Positions 24,627 to 36,000 of a DNA stretch of 64,000 nt are shown here, piece by piece (within the stretch, counting starts at the first letter, position 1; each line of letters opens with the position of its first letter). Position numbers and translations under genes: made by a program. The DNA is from Limnomonas spitsbergensis. Lineage: Eukaryota; Chlorophyta; Chlorophyceae; Chlamydomonadales. Location: assembly GCA_037349105.1 (NCBI GenBank), contig JAYJMM010000110.1, positions 2,170,001-2,234,000 on the forward strand, written 5' to 3'. The notes below the pieces were generated by a model, which did no database searches, was not told where the DNA came from, and saw nothing but the letters and a program-made list of their open reading frames with translations.

Positions 24627-25110
24627 CTACTCTAACCTACGTCTGGTTTGCACAAAACTGTGTAAGAGTTTTGTAGCGTGCACATGCATTTTTCGAGCGC
24701 ACTTCCGGGCGTGATATATGCTGATGCCGAGGGAGAGCATGCCTTGCATAGTGTGCTCTTTATAAATGGTGCCAGAGGTTCCTAACAGGATGGGGATGAT
24801 TTTGATATTATTTCTGCAGTGTCCTGTGCTCTGGAGTTTTTGCACTAGTTCAGTGTGTTGGCTGTAGCATGCTGAGAGTTGGCCCCTCGGATCTGTGTCT
24901 TTGCAATACTTAAATTCCACTATAAGGATGTCCGTGTCCTTGAGTTGCTCTGCCTTTTGCATTAACATGATATCAGGTTGCATTTCCTCTTTGTGTTTTG
25001 GGCCAGAGGTTGTTGTTGCTGGTTGGATCTGGGGTAGCAGGTCCTTGGGCACTCTGTTTGTTGGTAGTTTTCGGCCGTCCCAAGTCTGGTTGTACCCTGG
25101 CCCCCTACCT
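24627..25110 (-). pseudogene. C-terminal PD-(D/E)XK endonuclease fragment of a non-LTR retrotransposon
   Basis: A minus-strand frame open from about 25110 to 24627. It reads GYNQTWDGRKLPTNRVPKDL, QPDIMLMQ, then DTDILIVEFKYCKDTDP, then HTELVQKLQSTGH, IIPILLGTSGTIYKEHTMQG and LGISI. The PD ... E-F-K arrangement, followed by a Q-H-x-x-L helix and a P-I-L-L-G-x-x-G-T-I-Y strand, is the signature I associate with the restriction-like endonuclease domain at the end of site-specific or algal non-LTR elements. That domain nicks the target DNA to prime reverse transcription. The catalytic D, E and K are present, but no reverse transcriptase lies upstream in frame, so it is a truncated fragment. Confidence 0.65.
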
Positions 25111-25149
25111 GCCTCTCACTGGCGACCAGAGTCTTGTTTGACCAATAAA

Positions 25150-26630
25150 TGGCCGGTAGGTGGCATGAGCGGCAGAGGGTGCTGCACCACCCGGTTTCAC
25201 CTGTGCCGTATCAGGCCGTAACGTGCAACTTTGCTACAGCAATTTGGCTTAGACTGCAACATACCGTGCATGGTCGTGCCATATCGTGCTACCATGCAGC
25301 AGAGGGTGCGGTGCACCATCCCCTTGGTTCAGAGATACACGTCATAGCACTGTTTGGACTCATCTTAAACCCTCACAACTCTTGGGAACCCGATGAGGCC
25401 CTTCCTCGTGATCGAATCTCCAGGGTTGTGGTGTAGCTATATTGCCAGCTAACCGAAGTTAAAATCACTATCAAATAAACCGTGCTGGGAACTGGTGAAG
25501 TGATATCACCACGACGCCTTCGAAGATATATGGATCACGCGCACCAGGAAGGGCCCAGAGGTGTAACATCATTGCCCAGGACGAGGTATGTGCCCACAGC
25601 CCCATAGGTGTAACGTCAATACGTCATTGTCAAACCAGATAGGGCCCAGAGGTGTAGCTTCATTTACAAACCAGGGCGAGGAATGTGGTACCCGAGCTGA
25701 CTACATGCATTGGAAAATGAGTTTTAGGACTGAGGCACTGACACGTAAAAATAATGGAACAGGTGCACAACCGAAGAAACTGTGGAAGGAAAGGTCCAAA
25801 AGCTAAATTCCACAAAAAATTACATAGGGAGGAACTCGGAAAGCCAGCTTTATATCTCATTGGTATGCGCAGAAATAAAGGGAGCGCCTCTCTACTTCTC
25901 ACTTTTTTGGCATTCGAGGACAAGCGGAGCATGAGGAATGTATGCTGGGGGCAGGAGTCCGCAAACCAATCTAAACACTGAAATAAGCTGGGACAGAACT
26001 CGATGTATAAACTCATGCCCCACCCTGGACTTCCTACCAACAAAACCAGCTTTGTAACAGCAAACACATGCTGTGGCATAGTTGTGAAAGTGTGAACCCC
26101 ATGATGCATTGTTTGAATCCCTTCCGGAGGCTATTCCAGAAACTATCTAAGGAAAGGGTCTGCACATTGTAAAATCTCTAGGGCTGTGTGTGTGTGTTTA
26201 CACACATCGCTGCGTGCTAATGGACAAATGAATAGGAACGTACCGACGGCATACAACAAAACACCAAATTATGGGTTGATTTATGCTGCTGCGCTTGCAA
26301 TGTAACGAGGTAGGAATGGCGAGGAACTCCGTTTCATCTGTAGGGACAAACCTCTCAAGCCCGCACAAGTGCTAAAGCTTTATCTGTGCATCCTGTCCGC
26401 GCAGGCACCCAGAATCCTGTTTGCCGGCTTTATCAGTCACTGCACTAAGAAGTAGCCTGGACTTGGACATACTCTACGCGGCCTGCCCAGGCACCCATGC
26501 TCGCAACTGCCGCTGCAGTAACAAGTCGCCTGGACCTTGGCTTAATCGTTTCTGCCCACCCACACAGCCCCTCAAGGCGCCCACAGTCCCATCTCCCGCC
26601 TCCCATAGCCACTTCCCACATATGCAGGTA
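25150..26630. other. No gene seen; nested retroelement tails
   Basis: 25555-25665 holds three successive versions of the tail core (GGGCCCAGAGGTGTAACATC, CCCATAGGTGTAACGTC, GGGCCCAGAGGTGTAGCTTC). Open frames at 25660-26109 exist on both strands but have no motif, no splice partners and no family that I recognise. Confidence 0.4.
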
Positions 26631-26639
26631 CAGGGATCT

Positions 26640-27042
26640 TACCCGGAGCTGTACGGATCTACACTGCAGTCTGGGGAATGGACCCAGAGGCTATGTTATG
26701 ATGATGGGAAGGTACCCAGAAGCTACACTGTAATCAGAGGAAGGTACCCAGAAGCTGCACTGCAGTCTGGGGAAGGGACCCAGAGGCTATGCTGTGATGA
26801 TGGGAAGGTACCCAGAAGCTACACTATAATCTGGGGGAAGGTACCGGTAAGCCGCAATGCGGTCAGGGGAAGGGACTCAGAAGCTGCACTGCCATTACGG
26901 GAAGGTACCCAGAAGCTACACCGCGATTGGGGGCAGTAACCCAGAACTACCCTGCGGTAAAGGGAAGGTACGCAGAAGCTACACAACGATCGGGGGAAGG
27001 TACTCAGAAGCTACAATGCGATTACGGGAAGGTACCCAGAAG
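26640..27042. repeat. About 39-bp repeat just past the gene A stop codon
   Basis: Around ten imperfect units built on GGGAAGGTACCCAGAAGCTA with a variable middle. The array runs into the last codons of gene A: the final residues PPIAV and the TAG at 27043-27045 are made from the array unit, so the present stop may derive from the repeat. Confidence 0.8.
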
Positions 27043-30000
27043 CTACACAGCAATCGGGGGAAGGTTCACGGAAGGTCCCCGGATGATTTTATTCAATCTG
27101 CCTGGGATAGCCTGCAACAGGCCGAGCTCAATGGCCGGCAGCTTCTTCGGAGGCGGCGCGCCAGCGCCAGCGCCCGAGAGCCGGCCACTGTCTTGCGCAT
27201 GCAGTGGATTAGCGGCGTCCCGGCTGTCCGGCGGAGGGGGACCGCCAAAGGACAACCGCGGGTCACGGTCCTGAGGCTCGCCGGCGCCAAGGCTGATCAA
27301 CATGTTGTCCGCCTCGTCCACCTCGCGCACCGGCACCGGAGGCAGCTGCGTGGGCCGCCCCCGCCCGGGGGGGCCGTCCCTTCGATGTAAGCCTGGCTGC
27401 TGTTGCTGCTGTGTTGATGTCTGGGAGAAGGGGCTTGCCTGCACCGCCTGCTGCTGCTGCTGCTGCTGTGGTGGCGGCGACAGCGGCGGCTGCGGAGCCG
27501 TCCGAGCGGACGGTCCCGCGTGCACCTCCATCGTCATCATCATCGGGCTGGAGTCCTGCCCCCACGACGCCGGCCGCGCCTTGACCGTCCCCTTGCACAG
27601 CCCGCAGGGACGCTTCTGAGCAGGGTGCTGCGGCAGCAGCGGGCTTAAGGCCGAGGGCGGTCCCATCACCGACATGGACAGCATGCGGCTCTGCCCGGCG
27701 CCCAGGCCGTTGCCGCCCGCTTTCAAGCTGCAGGGCCCCAGTCCGGCCCTAGGCGACGTGGCGGCTTCCTGCTGCTTCTGTCGCAACAGCGCGTTTGCGG
27801 GCAGCTGGTCTGCGCTGCGCCGCACGATCGCGACGCCGGAGCCTCCATCGGTTTTGGCTGCGTTGTGAGGGCTACTGCTGTGCTCGTACCTGGGGCATGC
27901 AGCAAGCATCGTGGGTTGGGGTGGGTTGGGGTGGGTAGAGGCTGGGCTGGGATGGGTGGGGTGGGGTGGGGGGGATGGGGTGGATGAGGTGAGGTGGGGT
28001 GGATGGGATGGGGTGGGATGAGGTGATGTGGGATGGGATGGGATAGGGTAGAATGGGGTGGGAGGGGGATGGGGTGGGATGGGGTGGTGTGGGATGGGGT
28101 GGGGTGGGGTGGGGTGGGGTGGGTGGCTGGGACAGCGTGGCGCCTGGTGTTGTAGTGTGTTGCTGGGTGGGGTAAGGTGACCGGATAGGAAGCGTGGGGT
28201 GAAGTGGGGTGGGATGGGGTGGGGTGGGATGGGGTGGGGTGGGGTGGGGTGGGGTGGGATTGGGTGGGGTGGGATTATGTGGGGCAGGATTGGGTGGGGT
28301 GGGATGGGATGGGGTGGGGTGGGATGGGGTGGGATGGGGGGGGATGGGATGGGGTGGGATGGGGTGGGGTGGGATGGGGTGGGGTGGGGTGGGGTGGGTG
28401 GCTGGGACAGCGTGGCGCCTGGTGTTGTAGTGTGTTGCTGGGTGGGGTAAGGTGACCGGATAGGAAGCGTGGGGTGGAGTGGGGTGGGATGGGGTGGGGT
28501 GGGGTGGGGTGGGATTGGGTGGGGTGGGATTATGTGGGGTAGGATTGGGTGGGGTGGGGTGGGGTGGGATTGGGTGGGGTGGGATTATGTGGGGTAGGAT
28601 TGGGTGGGGTGGGATGGGATTGGGTGGGGTGGGATGGGGTGGGATGGGATGGGGTGGGATGGGGTGGGGTGGGATGGGGTGGGGTGGGGTGGGGTGGGTG
28701 GCTGGGACAGCGTGGCGCCTGGTGTTGTAGTGTGTTGCGGGGTGGGGTTAGGTGACCGGATAGGAAAGCGTGGGGTGGGGTGGGGTGGGGTGGGCTTGAC
28801 AGGGCGCGGGTGGGCAGCGAGGGAGGTGGGGCTGTGTTTGAGGGCTCACGGCCAAACGAAATCCGAGTAAGGAGGCACCTGCGCGCTTACAGGGATACAG
28901 GGGGCTTCAGGAAAATCACAGGGGGGACTTCACTGGGGTGGCTGGGACAGTGTGGCGCTTGATGTTGTAGTGTGTTGCGGGGTGGGATGATGGCATCAAC
29001 AATGTATGGGCCGCATTTGAACGTACCCCTTACCCCAGCACGATGTCAAATATGAAAGAAAGGAAAGCACTTCTACAGTATGTTTTGTGGTGGCTTACTT
29101 CATGACACAAGATTTGAAGAGAAGGGTTTTCACAGCAGCAACTTCACGCTTTGCCCCTCTACTGTTCAAACATGTAGGGTTTTGAGGTTAAGGGTTAACA
29201 ATTGAGTGTTTAGAGAGATTTGGGGGTTTTGGTTAATAATTTAGGTTTGAGGGTTAGGAGCTAGGGGTTTGGGGATGAGGGTGTATAGTTTAGGACTTCC
29301 GGTTCAGATTTTAGGATTTAGGGTTTAGAGTTGAAGTTAATAGTCGAGTGTGTACGTTTTCGTTTAGGGTTTAGGGTTCAGGGTTGAAGTTAATAGTCGA
29401 GTGTGTACGTTTTCGTTTAGGGTTTAGGGTTTAGGGTTGAAGTTAATAGTCGAGTGTGTACGTTTTCGTTTAGGGTTTAGGGTTGAAGTTAATAGTCGAG
29501 TGTGTACGTTTTCGTTTAGGGTTTAGGGTTTAGAGTTGAAGTTAATAGTCGAGTGTGTACGTTTTCGTTTAGGGTTTAGGGTTTAGAGTTGAAGTTAATA
29601 GTCGAGTGTGTACGTTTTCGTTTAGGGTTTAGGGTTTAGAGTTGAAGTTAATAGTCGAGTGTGTACGTTTTTCGTTTATGTGTCTGCCTCTCTACTGTTG
29701 CAGTATGTAGGGCTGGGAGTTGAGGGTTCAGGGTTACGAGCTGAGGGTATGTGTTTCTTAGGCGGCAGCTACATGTTCTGCCCCTCTATTCTTGAAGAAC
29801 ATGCGGTAGTACAAACAAAGGGTTTAGGGTTGCAGTAGCACAAACAAAGGGTTTAGGGTTGCAGTAGCACAAACAAAGGGTTTAGGGTTGCAGTAGCACA
29901 AACAAAGGGTTAAGGGTTGCAGTAGCACAAACAAAGGGTTTAGGGTTGCAGTAGCACAAACAAAGGGTTTAGGGTTTACTGTAGTATAAACAAAGGGTTA

Positions 30001-33000
30001 AGGGTTTTGGGCTTGCGGTAGTACAAACAAAACGGCAAGGGGCACCTCATGTGCTCACTCTTTGGACTCTTGAAAGCCAATGGACACGAAGGCATGGTGC
30101 TTAGTTCTTCTAAACCATGAACCCTAAACCATGACCCACTCATCCGAAGGGTGCTTCCTGGGATGGCTCCTCGGAATCTTGAAAGTCAAAGGAAACAAAA
30201 AAATAAGGGCGCTTCATTCTTTGTAACCCAGAACCCTGAACCATGACCCAATCACCAGAGAATTAAGGGTGTAGGTTTGAGCATGGGTTTGGGTTTAGGG
30301 TTTACTGGAAGGGTGCAGGGTCGAGCCTGAGGGTTCAGGGTTCCTTGAACCATGACCCACTAACCAGAGGGTTAAGGGTGTAGGTTTGAGCGTGGGTTTG
30401 GGTTGAGGGTTTACTGGAAGGGTGCAGGGTCGAGCCTGAGGGTTCCTTCGACCAAGAATCCATGACCCACTCACCAGAGGGGAGCTTCCTTGGGCTCTTG
30501 GAGGTCAAAATAAATAAGTGCTTCCTTCTTCGTGATCCAGGACCCTGAACCATGACCCACTCACCAGAGGGGAGCTTCCTGGGCTGGATCCTTGGGCTCT
30601 TGGAAGTCGATGTATACCATGCCGAGCTTCTGCACCCTGGCCCTCTCCACAGCCTCTTCATACTCCCTGCCAGAGGCACGTGTGGGGATGCAAACAGGTT
30701 TAAAAGATCAAAGTTATGTTTAGTATACTACCATGCCGAGCTTCAGCACCCTGGCCATCTCCACAGCCTGTTCACACTCCCTGACGGAGGTGTGAACATG
30801 GAATCGGGGATGCAAACGGGTTTTCAAGATCAAAGCACAGTACGGGACCATGCCGTTCTTAAGTATCCGGGCTCTTTCCTCTTCATACTCCCTGCTAGAG
30901 GTGTGTGCAGGGATGCAAAGGGGTGGAAAGATTGAGGCATACCCTCCCATTCTCAGCACTAGGCCACCTGGACTGGAATACCCCCCCCCACACACACACA
31001 TACGCAAACTACCAGGCCCACGTGGCCAAGCGTTGAGCAGGGCCCAGGGGGTATGCACCATTATAAACACAAATGCACACACTACTAGCCTCACCTGCTC
31101 TGCTCCTTGACAGGCTCGTGCACCACCCTCACAAAGTCAGCACGCCTCGGTGGGGCCTGCCGCCCCCAGTTCCCGTCCGGCTCCGGAACCGTGGGAGGCA
31201 GCGGCGGCAGCACCTGCCTCGGCCGTAGCCTGGGCTCGGGGCTGCCGGGCTTGGCGAGGGGCGGGGCTGGCGCTGGAGAGGCGGCGGGGACTTGCCGCCT
31301 GGGCGGCAAGGGCTGCTGCCCGTCGTTCGACGGGCCGGGCTTCTCTTCCCCGGCGGGGAGAGGCCGCGGCTCCTCGGGCCTGCTCAGGGAAGCAGGGGGC
31401 TCCGGTTGCGGCTGCTGCGTGCTGACCTGCCCAGATATCGTAGCAGACAGCCCCGCGCCGCTTTTCTGCGGCGGCTTTGGCTTCGGTTTTGGGACAGGTT
31501 TTCTTGTTGGTGGCGGCGGCGGCGGCGGCGGCGGAGGGGCCGCAGGTCGAGGCCCCTTTTTCGTCTTTGCCTTGGTTGCAGCTGGCGGCTTTGGCTTTTT
31601 CTTCGAAGAGGCATCGCTTCCGCTGCCGTCGTCGTCATCGGTGTCGTCCGGCGTCGGCGGCGCCGGGGACGGCGGAGACTCCATTGGTTCCGGAGCTTTG
31701 TCCGAGTCGTCCGAGGCCTTGGCCACGTCAGGCGATACGTACGCAAACCTCTTCAGCAACCTGTCGAGATTGTTGTGGGAGGACAGAAACACACTCTCAA
31801 ACTCGGAAAACGCACCAGAGCTTCGAAGCAAAGCATGCTTGAGAGTGAGCAAGGGTGGAGATCCAGCAAGGTTTAGGGTTAAGGGTTTAGGGGTTGACCT
31901 GATGGCCTCAACCCTAAACCCTTAAGCATGCTTGAGAGTGAGCAAGGGTGGAGAGCCAGCAAGCAAATAGAAAACACTGCATGCAGACGATCACACAAGT
32001 AGTCACCGAACGTAGGCAAGACAAACATAGAAGGCACGGTCAAGAAGAATGAAAAGTTCGGCTGCTGGCACAAAATTTGCGACGCCACGTATGCCTCCAA
32101 AACGGGCCAGGCCTGACGCGACGTCTGCCTCGGGAATGCAGTGCACCCTAAAAGCGCTATACCTTCATCCGCCAAACTCTGAAAAACATCTCCAAAATCT
32201 GAGGCCCTTAGGCTACTGACGACGTTCGTAATGAAGGAGGGTAAAGATACTGCAAGCAGGCGCTTGCCTCAGATCATGCCTCAGATCATGCCTCAGATCA
32301 TGCCTCAGATCATGCATCAGATCGTGCCTCAGATCATGCATTAGATCATGCCTCAGATCATGCATCAGATCATGCATCAGAGATCAAGCAAGGCGCTCAC
32401 TTGCCACTGTTGTTGCAGGTAAAGCCACCGAGCATGCAAAACCCTAAACCCACTGTTGTTGCAGGCAAAAGTCCCGATTTTGCAAAAAAAACTGAACCCC
32501 TTTATCCATAAACCCTTAACCTACTGTTGTTGCAGGCAAAGCTCCTGAGCATGCAAAACCCTTTACCACCTTATCCATAAACCCTCAACCCTAAATGCAG
32601 GCAAATCTCAGAAGCAAAAACACGATTTGTGAGACAGGTTGGGCAGTTCGATGAGGAAAGTAATAAATAGATGCACACACGCTGGCGCTCACATGTCAAA
32701 CATCCTGCCCTGAGCCTTAGCGTCCGCAAGAAGGTTGCTCAGGAGCTCCGCGTACTCCGGGGCATCAATGTTCTCACACCTGAAGGCGGCAGCAACAGTA
32801 GCAGGAGAATGGTCAAGGGTTTAGGGTTAAGCCTGATGACTTGAGGTTTAGGCATTAGGGAAACGCCTGATGGCTTGAAATTCAGTGCTTAGGGTTTAAC
32901 CTGATGGCTCACGTCTTTCATGGCTTAGTGTTTTGCCTAATGGCTTCAGGTTTAAGGTTAGGGTTTAACCCGAGGGTCAATGTGAAGGTCAGGGTTTAGC

Positions 33001-36000
33001 CTCAGGGTAAGGGGTTTCGGGTTTCCCTGACGGCTTAGGGATTAGGGATGAGCATGAGGGTATAGGGTGTAGGTTTGCACATGTGTTTGGGTTGTGGGAT
33101 ACCTGGAAGGGTGCAGGGTCAAGCCTGAGGGTTCAGGGTTCATGGATTACTCCGAGGCAACAGCGCTCTCACGCTTCACGCAGCAGCATTGGGAGGCAGG
33201 GGAGAGTTCAGGGTTTAGGTTAAAGGGCTGGGGGCTGAGGTGTAGGGTTAAGGCCAAGGATTTGTCAATCCGAGTTCCGGGGAACGTTACGGCCTGAGGC
33301 GTACAACTTCCCAGACCTACAGCGACAAAAGGTTCAGTGTTCTGTGCTTAGCGTTCTGTGTTTAGTGTTCCGTGTTCAGGATTAAGGGTTCAGGCCTAGG
33401 TTTTGGATAACCCCCCGGGTTTCGGGGTAAACGTTCAGCCTGATACATACACATTCCCACCCCTGCAGCAGCAGCAGTAACGGGAGAAAAAAATGGGGTA
33501 GGGGCGTGGGAAATTTAGGGTTTAGGATGGAGTCCAAGGCGCACGAGTTCTCAGAGAAGCAACAGCAGAAGCGGCATCGGGAGAGGAAAGGAGTTAGGGC
33601 TTGACTCTAAGATTGCGTCATATAAGTTGGAGTATCCCATCATGTCGCTAGGCATGATTAAATAACGTTGCTAACGATAAGTAAATTATGTCGCGCGGCA
33701 TGATGTCGCTAGACAAAGACGTAAGCTCTCGACATGCACTCGCTCTCGACATGCACTCACCACACGTCTGCTAGCTAAACTCTAAACCCCTTAACCCCTA
33801 AACCCTCGTTCCTAAACCCTCCAACCTAACCCACACTCAATAGACAGTGCGCATAAAATTACCCTTGCAGCCTATCTGCACTCACCACACGTCTGCTAGC
33901 TAAACTCTAAACCCCTTAACCCCCAAACCCTCGTTCCTAAACCCTCCAACCTAACCCACACTCAATAGACTGTGCTCTTGCAATATATCTTGCCGCTCAT
34001 CTGCTCACCACATGTCCGCCAGCTCGAACATCGCGTCAAAGAAGTCGGGGTAACCCATCATGTCGTGGCCCTTGTTGTCGTCCAGCCAATCTTCCTCGGG
34101 ATCGTAATTGATGTCTCCTTGCATCTTGAACCGGGGCAGCAGCACCTACAGGTGGCAGTACAGGTGGCAGTACAGGTGGCAGTACAGGTGGCAGTAGAGG
34201 GGATCAAAGGGCAAGGACTGCCCTTTGATGAACAGGTGGGCTTTATGTGATATATTTCATGCCGCCTTGCATCTTGAAGCGGGGCAGCAAGACAACTATT
34301 GCTGGCGTAAGGGGGGAGGAATGTGCTTTACGGAGGCAGTGGGTTGTGCATGATTGATGTCTCCTTTCATCTTGAAGAGTGACAGCAAGACAAATATTGC
34401 TGGCGTGAGGGGGGAGGAATGTGCTTTAAGGAGGCAGTGGGTTGTGCATGATTGATGTCTCCTTTCATCTTGAAGCGTGACAGCAAGACAAATATTGCTG
34501 GCGTGAGGGGGGAGGAATGTGCTTTACGGAGGCAGTGGGCTGTGCATGTATGATGTCTCCTTTCATCTTGAAGCGTGACAGCAAGACATTTATTGCTGGC
34601 GTGAGGGGGGAGGAATGTGCTTTAAGGAGGCAGTAAGTTGTGCATGATTGATGTGTCCTTTCATCTTGAAGCGGGGCAGCAAGATAGCTATTGCTGGCGT
34701 GAGGGGGGAGGAATGTGCTTTACGGAGGCAGTGGGTTGTGCATGATTAATATCTCCTTTCATCTTGAAGCGGGACAGCAAGACAACTATTGCTGGCGTGA
34801 GGGGGGAGGAATGTGCTTTAAGGAGGCAGTGGGTTGTGCATGATTAATGTCTCCTTTCATCTTGAAGCGAGGCAGCAAGACAGCTATTGCTGGCGTGAGG
34901 GGGGAGGAATGTGCTTTAAGGAGGCAGTGGGTTGTGCGTGATTGATGTCTCCTTTCATCTTGAAGGCAGCAGAGCACGTGTGGGGGGATGATTAACGGGA
35001 GGGGGGGGAGGGCGATTTAAGAGTGAATCAAATCAAATTCGAGAACTGCACGCAATCTGTGGGAGGTGCGTGTTCCTCCCCAAATTCAAACTTGAGAGGA
35101 TCCAAAGTCAAATTCAAATGTTTGGCACTTTGCACTAGGGCACAAATATGCAGGAGCAACAAGATGGATTGCATGTCAGACTTGCAAAAACGAAGGAGCA
35201 GATCCGCCAGGTCAGCAGATCCGTCGTGTCTGCAGATGGTACCGCCTTTGAGCAAAAGAGCGGAAACCCAGGAGCTCATGGTAACAAGAGACGAGCTGTT
35301 TTTATTTCAGGGCGCATCAGGTACAATTCAGCTAGGTTTTCAAGGCTTATGGCTGGGGGGGGTCCTAGGTTGCAGGAAAGCCGACAGCTTGCGCCCCACC
35401 AGCAGATAGCCACAGGTTTGGTCCTCGAGCCCCGTAGGCCCGGAGGTGGTCTCGCTCAGTGGCCAGTCCACGGCAGTACAGCGCAGAATATATGTAGACA
35501 TTGGTGATGTAGCTGAATGGTAGCTGAATGGTAGCTGAATGGTAGCCGGTGGGGGGGCTTTCATTTGAACGATGGCCACCATGGCACTGAAGAAGGCCTT
35601 GATCATTTAGCGGAGTTTAGGCGAATTGTGGCAGCATGGTAGCTGATCAAGACCTCAGGCATAAACAGCCATCTGGATCCCCCATCTGAACGATGAACAC
35701 CACTGCGCGGTAGAAAGCCTTGGTGATGTAGCAGAATGGAAGTTGCATGACAGTTGATGTAGCTGAATGGTAGGTGATGTAGCTGAATGGAAGCTGCATG
35801 GTGGGTGATGCAGCAGAATGGTAGCTTAGATGCGGTCTCCTCGGGAAGAGGAGCTGTTAGGACCCCCCACTTGAAATTGACCACCATGGTGCTGTCGAAA
35901 GCCTAGGGGATGTGGCTGCATGGAAGCTGCATGGTAGGTGATGTGGCTGCATGGGAGCTGCATGGTAGGTGATGTGGCTGCATGGAAGCTGCATGGTAGG

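Noticed and set aside
25660..26109. 149-codon minus-strand frame and overlapping plus-strand frame
   Set aside because: No recognisable motif, no splice partners, frames on both strands; flanked by retroelement tails.
28199..28870. Glycine/tryptophan-rich proteins
   Set aside because: Translation of GGGGTGGGAT satellite; three plus frames are all open. Intronic in gene A.
35028..35279. Extra gene A exon (ALLLKGGTICRHDGSADLAD...)
   Set aside because: It looks coding-like, but exons 36511-36601 and 34009-34145 join in phase without it, and gene B has the same join with no such exon.
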